The translations under genes were made by a program, and so were the position numbers. A stretch of DNA of 6,982 nt from Crocinitomicaceae bacterium (GTDB lineage: Bacteria > Bacteroidota > Bacteroidia > Flavobacteriales_D > Crocinitomicaceae), in the NCBI GenBank assembly GCA_002696025.1, contig NZQU01000105.1, positions 6,414 to 13,395 of the forward strand, written 5' to 3'. Positions within the stretch are counted from its first letter, which is position 1. Every line of letters starts with the position of its first letter. Below are positions 1-6,982 of the stretch, one piece after another. Under the pieces are notes generated by a model. The model had not been told where the DNA came from. It did not search any database and worked only from the letters and a program-made list of their open reading frames with translations.

Positions 1-489
1 GTTGAGGAAAACATAAAATTTCCTTTAATTATGTTTAAGAAAATGTCATCTAAAGAAATGATTAACCGTGTTAATTTTTGCTTAGATGTTGTTGGCCTTA
101 ATGGAAAAAACAAGCTTTTTCCAGCAGAATGTAGTGGTGGTATGCAGAAAAGAATTGGTATTGCCCGTGCAATTGCAATGAATCCAAAATATTTATTTTG
201 TGATGAACCAAACTCGGGATTAGACCCAAAAACTGCCATAAAAATTGACTCTTTGATTAAAGAGCTTACCTATGAATTTAATATGACTACTATTGTTATC
301 ACTCATGACATGAACAGTGTCATGGAAATTGGGGATAATATTCTTTTTATTAATGAGGGTAAAAACTGGTGGGAAGGCAGCAAAAGCAGTATTATTACTA
401 CAAAGAATGCAGAGGTTTCAGATTTTGTTTATGCTTCTGGATTTATGAAGGAAATAAGAAATAGCATCCGAGAAAAACATCAAGCTTAA
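1..489 (+). CDS. mlaF: MlaF-type ABC transporter ATP-binding protein (3' part, start outside window)
   Basis: ATPase subunit of a phospholipid/MCE-type ABC importer; it would power lipid movement between the outer and inner membranes from the cytoplasmic face, with an MlaE-type permease as partner. The frame is open from base 1 (it begins VEENIKFPLI), so the ATG at 31 is an internal Met and the true start, Walker A and most or all of the Q-loop region lie upstream. In the 162 visible residues I see the ABC signature SGGMQ at 45-49 (preceded by Cys rather than the usual Leu), Walker B YLFCDEP at 64-70 with catalytic Glu69, the D-loop SGLD at 72-75, and the H-loop His102 in ITHDM. The stretches KRIGIARAIA, CDEPNSGLDP and THDMNSV are characteristic of the MlaF branch rather than of LolD or amino-acid ATPases. 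The C-terminal half looks intact. The stop overlaps that of the convergent Omp85 gene. The family is confident; the exact substrate is inferred from it. Confidence 0.9.
   Translation, partial: VEENIKFPLIMFKKMSSKEMINRVNFCLDVVGLNGKNKLFPAECSGGMQKRIGIARAIAMNPKYLFCDEPNSGLDPKTAIKIDSLIKELTYEFNMTTIVITHDMNSVMEIGDNILFINEGKNWWEGSKSSIITTKNAEVSDFVYASGFMKEIRNSIREKHQA
486..489. other. Shared TTAA: overlapping stop codons of two convergent genes
   Basis: The plus-strand ATPase stops with TAA at 487-489 and the minus-strand Omp85 gene stops with TAA read from 486-488. The two coding regions therefore overlap tail to tail by four bases. I see no GC-rich hairpin with a T-run on either side, so each transcript probably runs into the other gene or ends by a mechanism not visible here. 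Confidence 0.95.
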
Positions 490-2177
490 AAATAAGAGGT
501 GTAGCCAACATGTAACTTTCCATTTCTTAATTCAAAGGGATTGTCCATTTGTTTCCCAATTGCATATATAACAGAAAACACGCCTAGTTTTGATCCGAAT
601 GAATACCCAACTCCTAAACCATAAGGCATGTCATTGTAATAACTTTGATTGGCATTGTTTTCATACCAAGATTGATTAAAAAAAACAAAGGCATTTGAAT
701 TTCTATCAACTAAAAACCTGTACTCAATTAAATAACACAAATTAGCACTTGAAAAAAGTTCTTCCTCATTAAACCCTCTCAAAGAATTCAAGCCGCCAAA
801 TCTTGTTAATTCATTCTCATATAGCCCCTCCGATTGAACCTGCTCACCTTTAAGTGAAAAATGAGCAATATGCCTTTTAAAAAAAGGCACAAAAAACTCT
901 AAATTAAATTGTGTTTTTAAATAAATAGATTTACTTGACTCTTGATTCAAACTATCGGAAACACCTCTGTTTCCTAATGAAAAATTGGTGTTTAAAACAA
1001 AACCTCTCGAAGGGTTTGGCAAATAATCTATTTTCTTTTTATTAATTGAAAGACCATAAGAATTTGATGTTATGGAACTATAATTTTGACCATTAGATGC
1101 AGCTGTTTGAAGACGTTGATTGTTGTAGAATTGATAAATCCCTTTTAAATAAAACCCTTGTCCTAAAAAATATTGAACATTGAAGTTGGATTTAATTTCC
1201 AAAAATGAAGTGTCTCGCTTATAAAAAAGAACATCTCCTCCAAGTCCGAATGGAGTATTAAACAAAAAAGGAATGTTTGCATTGGCAAAAAATGACTGAG
1301 TCTGAGGCCTTAATCCTTGCCATTTAATTTTAATTTGCTCACCTCTTTTAAGCAAATTAGTCAACTGTGCCGTTAACTCTCCTGCTAGTCTATATTTATC
1401 AGTTGTTATGTCAGGCTGCAAACCTATTGCGCCGTTTATAGAGCTCGATGGCTTAGATTTTAAATATAAAAAAAGCTCCACCCCATCTGATGTATACAAA
1501 ACCTCATGTGGTTTTATTTCTTCTATAAAAATAAGTTGACTAATTTCTAAAGAAATTTTACTTAGTAAAGACTCATCATAACGCTTACCTACTTTTATAC
1601 TTAGCAGTTCACTTATGTATTTTTTGGAAATTGAAGAATCTCCTTTAATTGTGATCTTTTTCCATCGAAACAAGGGCCCGGGATTAATTTTAATATCCGC
1701 AATTAAATTATTTAATGAGTCCAATTTTTGATTTTCTAGCTTTAATGATACGAAGGGATAGCCTTCATTTAAAAACCTAGATTTTAAACTTTTTAATGCG
1801 ATTGAAAGCTCTTTTGGGGTAAAGTCTTCTTTTAATTTTTTGTCTTTTATTTTAAGAACTGAATTAGAGTTAAAGCCTTTATCATAAACAACAGAAAGGC
1901 TTGCTTTGTTGAATTTTTCACCAACAGAGACATAACAATAAATCAGAGAATCACTAGGCACTATAGAGTCATATGAAAACAGAAGAAAGCCTTTGTCAAT
2001 CATCTCAACATAGTATTCATCTAATTTATTTAAGGCTTGTTTTTTTGATTGAAATATTGAGTCAGGAAAATCAAAAGTCTCCTTGGAATCTTTGAAATTA
2101 AAACGCAATACGGATTGTTGACAAAAAACACTTTTGAAAGAACAAAATACAATTACTATAAAAACAAGAATCCGCAT
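486..2177 (-). CDS. Omp85 superfamily (BamA/TamA-like) POTRA and beta-barrel outer-membrane protein
   Basis: Outer-membrane barrel of 563 residues, probably helping to insert or translocate other envelope proteins. Residues 1-19 form a signal peptide (hydrophobic LVFIVIVF core) likely cut by signal peptidase I before the Gln pair at 20-21; the Cys at 19 is not in a good lipobox. Residues about 35-240 look like consecutive POTRA modules, the clearest being about 110-160 (a helix, then NEGYPFVSLKLE) and about 163-235 (RWKKITIKGD start). From about 240 to the end are alternating amphipathic strands of a barrel. The Omp85 hallmark is present as GGLNSLRGF at 451-459, with the conserved Arg457-Gly458-Phe459 of the lumenal loop, and the chain ends in an aromatic residue (SYF), as barrel substrates do. 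It is much shorter than typical BamA (about 800 residues) and nearer to TamA (about 577), so it is probably not the essential BamA. The ATG at 2175-2177 directly precedes the signal peptide; no Shine-Dalgarno is visible. It lies 41 bases after the aminopeptidase gene, probably co-transcribed. Confidence 0.88.
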   Translation of the reverse strand: MRILVFIVIVFCSFKSVFCQQSVLRFNFKDSKETFDFPDSIFQSKKQALNKLDEYYVEMIDKGFLLFSYDSIVPSDSLIYCYVSVGEKFNKASLSVVYDKGFNSNSVLKIKDKKLKEDFTPKELSIALKSLKSRFLNEGYPFVSLKLENQKLDSLNNLIADIKINPGPLFRWKKITIKGDSSISKKYISELLSIKVGKRYDESLLSKISLEISQLIFIEEIKPHEVLYTSDGVELFLYLKSKPSSSINGAIGLQPDITTDKYRLAGELTAQLTNLLKRGEQIKIKWQGLRPQTQSFFANANIPFLFNTPFGLGGDVLFYKRDTSFLEIKSNFNVQYFLGQGFYLKGIYQFYNNQRLQTAASNGQNYSSITSNSYGLSINKKKIDYLPNPSRGFVLNTNFSLGNRGVSDSLNQESSKSIYLKTQFNLEFFVPFFKRHIAHFSLKGEQVQSEGLYENELTRFGGLNSLRGFNEEELFSSANLCYLIEYRFLVDRNSNAFVFFNQSWYENNANQSYYNDMPYGLGVGYSFGSKLGVFSVIYAIGKQMDNPFELRNGKLHVGYTSYF

Positions 2178-2203
2178 ACTTATTTATAACGAATTGAATT
2201 TAC

Positions 2204-2223
2204 AATAATTATAGCTAATTATT
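2204..2223. repeat. Perfect 8-bp inverted repeat over the aminopeptidase stop codon
   Basis: AATAATTA at 2204-2211 and TAATTATT at 2216-2223 are perfect reverse complements separated by TAGC. The right arm contains the aminopeptidase stop codon (2219-2221). The stem is entirely A/T, so an RNA hairpin would be weak. In such an AT-rich gap this may be chance; there is no T-run that would make it a standard intrinsic terminator. Confidence 0.3.
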
Positions 2224-4834
2224 TCAACCCTTTATACTTCTTAAGTAAACTTTCTAATTCTTCTTTATTTTCAGGTGTTTTTTCAAGTTCTGAAATATAA
2301 GAACAATAATAATCGACTATTTGAGGCATATATGACTTTGTAATCTCTGTACCTTTAACTTGCAAATAAAATATTAATGAATAACATTTGTTTAAAGAAA
2401 GAACGATCTGCTTCTGCTTAAGAGAAAACTGAATCAATATACTTAACATTTGAATTTCAAGCCCCTCTTGTAAAGCAAGATTTGATTCCATTAACTGACT
2501 TTCAAAAAAAGAAAATTGATCAATAGATCCGTATTGGAGATATAAATCAGCAATCGCAAATCTAAGCTTAATAGATGGTGTTTCTTCAAGTTTAGACGCT
2601 CTTTCTAATGTTGTGTCTGGATTCAATTTGGATGCCCCAGAAATAGCCTCAGAAACAACCAAATAAGAAGAATCACTGTTAATTAAATCAAAATTTAACT
2701 GGTACTTATCTTCCCAATCCCCTTCTGAATATTCGCCATTTTGATTGATTAACCTTAATGCTGCTGCTCTAACTATCGACTTTTTATCTTCTCTTGCCAT
2801 TTTATGTAAGAAAGGCAGGGCTCTATCAAATACCTCAGTACCAAAGCCAGAAATAATTTTAATTGCTTCTAGACGAATGTTCCAAAATGGATCTTTCAAA
2901 GCATCCATTAATATTTTATTACTCTCTTTATTGTTTTTCTTTGTTGCTCTTTTTAAACCTGTTAGTCTTGCATTATAGCTTTTTGAGTTGTAAAACTGAT
3001 GAACAAATTGACTTCTAGGTTTTTCAGAATATATATTCCCTAAAATAACCTGCTGGTCATCAAATAATATATTTTTCAACGTTCCTTTATAGGAAAAATT
3101 AAACTTTTGCTTTTTCGATGTAACCACAATATTTTCAATTGTTTTTCCTCTATCGTCAAATATAGCTACCTCAACAGGAAGCTTAAAAGTTGGGTAATCA
3201 TTGTTTTGCTTTTGACTAATTGTTAGTGTTACTTTTCCTGTATTAGGCCCTAAAGATCCTTTGTTTGGAAAACCCTGAAATTTCGTCTGTTTGATTTGAA
3301 TTATTGGGTGCCCTTTGTCGGTATACCACTGATTAAAAAACCAGTGAAGGTCTTCACCAGAGACCTCTTCAAAAGCCAATCTTAAATGTGCAAATTCTGC
3401 CGCTCTGTATGCATTATTAGTCAAGTATAATTGAATCCCCTTAAAAAAAGCATCATCTCCAAGATAAGTCCTCAGCATATGTAATATTCTACCCCCTTTA
3501 TTATAGGAGTGGTTATCAAACATGTCATCTTTGTCATTATAATAATACCAGATTAGGTCGTGATATCCAGATTCTAAACCAGAATCAAAATATTTTTGTT
3601 TTTCAATATTTGCTTGATAATCTGCCTCATCTTTTCCGTATCTATACTCATCCCATAAATATTGAGAGTAGTTTGCAAAAGATTCATTTAATGAAAGGTT
3701 TGCCCAAGACTCACATGTAACCAAATTACCAAACCAATGATGAAATAACTCATGAGCAATTGTTGACTGGTCATTTTCATCTAACAATTCTTTATCTGTT
3801 TTGTATACAAAATCACCAAAAATGACAGCGCCAGTATTTTCCATAGCACCACTAACAAAATCACGCACTACAACTTGGTGGTATTTATCCCAAGGGTATA
3901 AAACACCTAGTTTCTTTTCAAAAAAAGCAATCATATTGGGTGTTTCTCCAAAGATATCTTTGGCATATTTTTCATATTCTTTTTCAACAAAATAACTCAC
4001 CTCCATTTTTGAGCCATCTTTTCTTTTATAAAAGTCTTTTACTTCTACAAATTCACCTATTGCCATCATAAACAAATAAGGTGCGTGTGGCTTTTTTTGC
4101 TCCCAATGATCAGTTCTATATCCTTTAATATAAGATTTAGACCCTTTGAAAATCCCATTAGATAAGGTTTTATATTTGTCTTTTACTGTGATGTAAATTT
4201 CTTGTGATGACTTGGCATTTGGCGCATCAATGGTAGGAAACCATACTGAATTTGATTCTGTTTCGCCCTGTGTCCATATTTGGGGCATCTTATTTTTATC
4301 TCTCCCTGATGGATTAATAAAATAAAGACCTTTGTCTGATGTAATTGCCTTTCCTTCTTTAACCTCTATATCATTTGGACTTGAAACATAATCGATTTCA
4401 ATTGTATAGCTTTCTTTAGATGAATACATTCGGTCCAAAAGAACTTTCAACTTAAGGCCATCATAATTATATTTCAAGGTTCTCTCATTAAGTTTTACAA
4501 GTTTTATTTGCATGCCCTTTGCATCTAATTCAATGTGGTCTAAAGAATGGAAATGAGGCTTTGCTGTTATACTTGCCTTTCCAAGTAACCTTGAGCTTGA
4601 CCAATCAAAAGAAACCTCAAGTTTGGTATGGATTAAATCAGTCTCTATTTTTCTGGATTTTTTATACGGATCTTTTTTAAGCTCTATTTTTTCAGGATTA
4701 TTAAGAGGAACATATGTATCCCTAACCACCTCTAGCTCCTCCTCTACATAGCCTTCTTGAGATGAGATTGATGGTTGAGAAATTTTACATGCAGTTAATA
4801 TGCATATAAAAAACAAGGGAATAAATAATTTCAT
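2219..4834 (-). CDS. M1 family zinc aminopeptidase, lipoprotein, with C-terminal HEAT-like domain
   Basis: Zinc metallo-aminopeptidase of 871 residues that removes N-terminal residues from peptides. Residues 1-15 are a lipoprotein signal with lipobox LTAC; Cys16 would be lipidated, so the enzyme is membrane-anchored outside the cytoplasm. No acidic run directly follows Cys16 (it reads KISQPS), so surface export is not indicated. Order: N-terminal beta domain about 60-270; catalytic domain about 271-510 with the exopeptidase motif GAMEN at 329-333, zinc site HELFH at 361-365 (ligands His361, His365; general base Glu362), third ligand Glu384 exactly 18 residues later in LNESF, and the probable transition-state Tyr444 in YNKGG; a beta domain about 511-605; and an alpha-helical HEAT-like tail about 615-870. 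All catalytic residues are present, so it should be active. The ATG at 4832-4834 starts the signal peptide; no Shine-Dalgarno is seen. It follows the kinase gene by 29 bases and precedes the Omp85 gene by 41, so an operon is likely. The function is confident; the physiological substrate is unknown. Confidence 0.95.
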   Translation of the reverse strand: MKLFIPLFFICILTACKISQPSISSQEGYVEEELEVVRDTYVPLNNPEKIELKKDPYKKSRKIETDLIHTKLEVSFDWSSSRLLGKASITAKPHFHSLDHIELDAKGMQIKLVKLNERTLKYNYDGLKLKVLLDRMYSSKESYTIEIDYVSSPNDIEVKEGKAITSDKGLYFINPSGRDKNKMPQIWTQGETESNSVWFPTIDAPNAKSSQEIYITVKDKYKTLSNGIFKGSKSYIKGYRTDHWEQKKPHAPYLFMMAIGEFVEVKDFYKRKDGSKMEVSYFVEKEYEKYAKDIFGETPNMIAFFEKKLGVLYPWDKYHQVVVRDFVSGAMENTGAVIFGDFVYKTDKELLDENDQSTIAHELFHHWFGNLVTCESWANLSLNESFANYSQYLWDEYRYGKDEADYQANIEKQKYFDSGLESGYHDLIWYYYNDKDDMFDNHSYNKGGRILHMLRTYLGDDAFFKGIQLYLTNNAYRAAEFAHLRLAFEEVSGEDLHWFFNQWYTDKGHPIIQIKQTKFQGFPNKGSLGPNTGKVTLTISQKQNNDYPTFKLPVEVAIFDDRGKTIENIVVTSKKQKFNFSYKGTLKNILFDDQQVILGNIYSEKPRSQFVHQFYNSKSYNARLTGLKRATKKNNKESNKILMDALKDPFWNIRLEAIKIISGFGTEVFDRALPFLHKMAREDKKSIVRAAALRLINQNGEYSEGDWEDKYQLNFDLINSDSSYLVVSEAISGASKLNPDTTLERASKLEETPSIKLRFAIADLYLQYGSIDQFSFFESQLMESNLALQEGLEIQMLSILIQFSLKQKQIVLSLNKCYSLIFYLQVKGTEITKSYMPQIVDYYCSYISELEKTPENKEELESLLKKYKGLK

Positions 4835-4863
4835 AGAATTGATTTGAAGACAATATTAGTCAA

Positions 4864-6982
4864 TTAAGAATAAATAGGGAGGGCCACTGTAAAAACTGTT
4901 CCGCTTTCTCTTGATGAAGTGAAAGATATTTCACCATTGTGATTTTCAATTATTTGTTTTGCTATTGGCAAACCTATACCTGTCCCTGTCGTTTTAGTAG
5001 TAAAATAAGGGACAAAAATTTTATCTTTTTGATCTGAAGATATTCCAAATCCATTGTCTTCAATTGATACCATATAAAAGGAATCTTTTTTAACTACATT
5101 AATGGAAATTATTCCATCTTCATTAACAGAAACTGCCTGTATGGCATTTTTAATTAAATTATTAAATACTCTTATTATTTGATCTTTATCTGCAAAAATG
5201 AATACTGGATCTTTCTCAGTGCTAAATGAAATATCAATGTTATTTTCCTGATTAAACAAAGAAATTACATTTTTAAGTAAATCAACCAAGTTTAATTTCT
5301 CATTTTCAGGCAATGGCATTTTTGCAAAGTTTGAAAATTCATTCGCAATCTTTGTTAATCCATCAATTTGCTCTATTAATGAGGCGGTTACTCGCTCTAA
5401 TTTTTTGTATGATTCTGTATCACTTTTTTCAAAAACCCGATTAAGTTGCTGAATACTTAATTTCATTGGAGTAAGCGGGTTTTTTATTTCATGAGCAACC
5501 TGTTTGGCCATATCGCGCCATGCTGATTCTCTTTCGCTTTTGGCCAATTGTTCTGCTGTATCAGCAAGTTCTTCTAATTTTTGATTGTATTGCTGGGCCA
5601 ATGTTCCTATTTCATCATCTTTATGATAGCTTATTTTTTGATTCCCTAAACCAAACTGAATGTTAGAAATATTTTCTTGTAAAAGACGAAGTGGCTTTGT
5701 TACCCAATTGGATACAACTACAGATATAATAATTGAAATTACAAGCAGCAAAATAAATACATTAATAATAGAAACTAAAAACTTCTGAATTTGATTTTCT
5801 AGATCTTGTTGCTGTCCAAAATGTTGAAGGTTAACATATGCCAATAATTTACCCTTTGAATTATAAAATGGCAAATACGCAGAAATATATTTTAAATTAC
5901 CAATTACTTCTTGTTGACTGAAATCAGACTTTTGTTTAGATCTAAGCATATAAAAAGCATTGGCATTAATCTGATCACTCATCAATCCATAATTAAAAAC
6001 TTTAGGTTGAGAAGATGAAAGAAGGTGTCCGCTTGGATTATATAAATTAATATCTGTAATGAATACTCTTGATAGCTTAGATAATACTATGCCCATATAG
6101 TTGCCTTGCTCTTCAATAGACAAACTTTCCTTTTCGCCTAACTTTGCTCTAAGTTCAAGTTCAAGGGACTCTAGTTTTTGTCTTATATTTTCTGCTGTAT
6201 ACTTATTATACTGATTTCTAACAAAAACACCACTTCCCCAGCCAAATGCTAATAGCGATGAAAAAACAATCAAAACCAATATCGCCTGAATTTTAAAAGC
6301 AAGGGATTTAAATTTATTAGAGTTTATGTTAATCCCCTTAATTATATAGCAAAACAACAAAACAAAGCCATAAAAAGCAAAAAGATATGTGAACCTAGTA
6401 ATGTGTTCGAGCCAAGTCACATTTTTTCGAGAAACAATAATTACATCTTCTTCTCCCTTATTAAATTGATAATGGCTGTACCCCTCTTTTTGATACTCTT
6501 TGTTGTTTACATTGTCTACACCATAGTTAAAAGCTGACGCATAGCTATATCGCCCATGTTTTGAAACTAATTTTGACTGGTGGTACTTTGCTATTGAATA
6601 TTTATCTATTTCAGGAAAAGTCAGAGTATTGGAAGATATTAATAAGCGAGGAAAACCAATTCCTTCTGGTATTTTTTTAGACTTAAATTTTGCTGTTAAA
6701 TAATAAATAGAGTTGCTGTCATTATATATTTTTTGTTTGGCAATGTAACTTAATTGATGTTTAAAATCTTTTACATAAAACAAGTTTTCATTATACTCAG
6801 ATTTAACACTATTACTTTCTATAATTTGATTTAAGCTTTGAAATGGATTTTTATTGTTATCAAAAAATGATTTTCCATCTGAATTAAATAAATCAAAACT
6901 TATTTCATATTGGTCCCAATAACCCTTAAAATATTTTCGCTCTAAAATATACTTGAAAACTGATAGCCCTGTTTCAGGATTG
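4864..6982 (-). CDS. NtrY-like membrane sensor histidine kinase (5' end outside window)
   Basis: Two-component sensor kinase. The frame has no stop between 6783 and the right edge, and the added 66 residues (including KGYWDQYEISFDLF) look like real protein, so the TTG at 6781-6783 is internal and the start is off-window. The visible 705 residues, numbered from the edge, show: an extracytoplasmic-looking region up to about 196; TM about 197-214; a Lys-rich short loop about 215-230, probably cytoplasmic; TM about 231-248; a Cache-like sensor about 249-400 (DINLYNPSGHLLSSS, then YISAYLPFYNSKGKLLAYV); TM about 401-424; HAMP about 425-478; the H-box AHEIKNPLTPM with phospho-accepting His497 (codon 5491-5493); N-box NNLIKNAIQA at 607-616 with Asn612; G1 box DNGFG at 642-646; and the G2 box GTGIGL at 666-671. 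All catalytic boxes are intact. WRDMAKQVAHEIKNPLTPMKLS resembles NtrY kinases, which usually pair with an NtrX-type regulator; none is visible here. It is probably the first visible gene of an operon with the aminopeptidase and Omp85 genes. The ligand is unknown. Confidence 0.93.
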   Translation of the reverse strand, partial: NPETGLSVFKYILERKYFKGYWDQYEISFDLFNSDGKSFFDNNKNPFQSLNQIIESNSVKSEYNENLFYVKDFKHQLSYIAKQKIYNDSNSIYYLTAKFKSKKIPEGIGFPRLLISSNTLTFPEIDKYSIAKYHQSKLVSKHGRYSYASAFNYGVDNVNNKEYQKEGYSHYQFNKGEEDVIIVSRKNVTWLEHITRFTYLFAFYGFVLLFCYIIKGININSNKFKSLAFKIQAILVLIVFSSLLAFGWGSGVFVRNQYNKYTAENIRQKLESLELELRAKLGEKESLSIEEQGNYMGIVLSKLSRVFITDINLYNPSGHLLSSSQPKVFNYGLMSDQINANAFYMLRSKQKSDFSQQEVIGNLKYISAYLPFYNSKGKLLAYVNLQHFGQQQDLENQIQKFLVSIINVFILLLVISIIISVVVSNWVTKPLRLLQENISNIQFGLGNQKISYHKDDEIGTLAQQYNQKLEELADTAEQLAKSERESAWRDMAKQVAHEIKNPLTPMKLSIQQLNRVFEKSDTESYKKLERVTASLIEQIDGLTKIANEFSNFAKMPLPENEKLNLVDLLKNVISLFNQENNIDISFSTEKDPVFIFADKDQIIRVFNNLIKNAIQAVSVNEDGIISINVVKKDSFYMVSIEDNGFGISSDQKDKIFVPYFTTKTTGTGIGLPIAKQIIENHNGEISFTSSRESGTVFTVALPIYS

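Noticed and set aside
31..33. ATG as the start of the MlaF-type ATPase
   Set aside because: The frame is open upstream to base 1 and those codons continue the family's conserved region (ENIKFPL). A start here would also leave an ABC ATPase without Walker A.
2178..2250. Promoter before the Omp85 gene
   Set aside because: The A/T-rich gap contains ATTATTG and an upstream TTG, but the -7 match is poor and the spacing is too short, so it is not supportable.
2745..2978. Plus-strand open frame of 77 codons
   Set aside because: It lies wholly inside the aminopeptidase gene, antisense to its HEAT-like region. Its product shows no recognisable features and it is best explained as a shadow of that gene.
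3801..3995. Plus-strand open frame of 64 codons
   Set aside because: It lies antisense to the GAMEN region of the aminopeptidase, where the opposite strand is strongly constrained; there is no independent sign of coding.
4837..4865. AATTGA / TCAATT inverted repeat between the kinase and aminopeptidase genes
   Set aside because: Only six A/T-rich base pairs with a 17-base loop and no T-run; this is expected by chance in this composition and is not a terminator.
4835..4900. Bacteroidota-type promoter (TAnnTTTG with upstream TTG) before the aminopeptidase gene
   Set aside because: The minus strand contains TAATATTG in the 29-base gap, one mismatch from the -7 consensus, but no TTG at suitable spacing upstream. 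The short gap fits co-transcription with the kinase gene better.
1..6982. Mobile element, CRISPR array, toxin-antitoxin pair, tRNA or defence system
   Set aside because: Nearly every base is accounted for by four ordinary envelope-related genes on two strands. No direct-repeat array, transposase motif or tRNA-like fold was noticed in the short gaps.

Overview
The window is AT-rich and densely coded, and it fits a chromosomal segment from a member of the Bacteroidota (Cytophagales/Flavobacteriia-like). Reasons: no Shine-Dalgarno-like sequence precedes the two starts that can be seen, intergenic gaps are short and A/T-rich, and the protein types are typical of that phylum (an NtrY-like sensor kinase with a large extracytoplasmic N-terminal region, a lipoprotein M1 aminopeptidase with a HEAT-like tail, and a compact POTRA/Omp85 outer-membrane protein). 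The phylum assignment is inference from style, not from a marker gene.

Layout. Plus strand, 1-489: the 3' part of an MlaF-type ABC ATPase whose start lies upstream of the window. Minus strand, from right to left: the 3' part of a membrane sensor histidine kinase (4864 to the right edge, 5' end missing), then a zinc aminopeptidase lipoprotein of family M1 (2219-4834), then an Omp85/BamA-TamA-like outer-membrane barrel (486-2177). The gaps between the three minus-strand genes are 29 and 41 bases, so they are probably one transcript. The ATPase and the Omp85 gene converge and share the four bases TTAA as overlapping stop codons.

How they may work together. All four products act at the cell envelope: lipid transport energisation (MlaF), outer-membrane insertion or secretion (Omp85), extracytoplasmic peptide trimming (M1 lipoprotein) and envelope sensing (kinase). 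A shared pathway is not shown by the sequence. No response regulator, mobile element, CRISPR array, tRNA, rRNA or clear terminator was seen. Two points matter for annotation: the kinase reading frame has no stop up to the right edge, so a start near 6783 would be wrong, and the ATPase frame is open to base 1, so the ATG at 31 is internal. I found no convincing evidence of an undescribed system; the findings below are modest.
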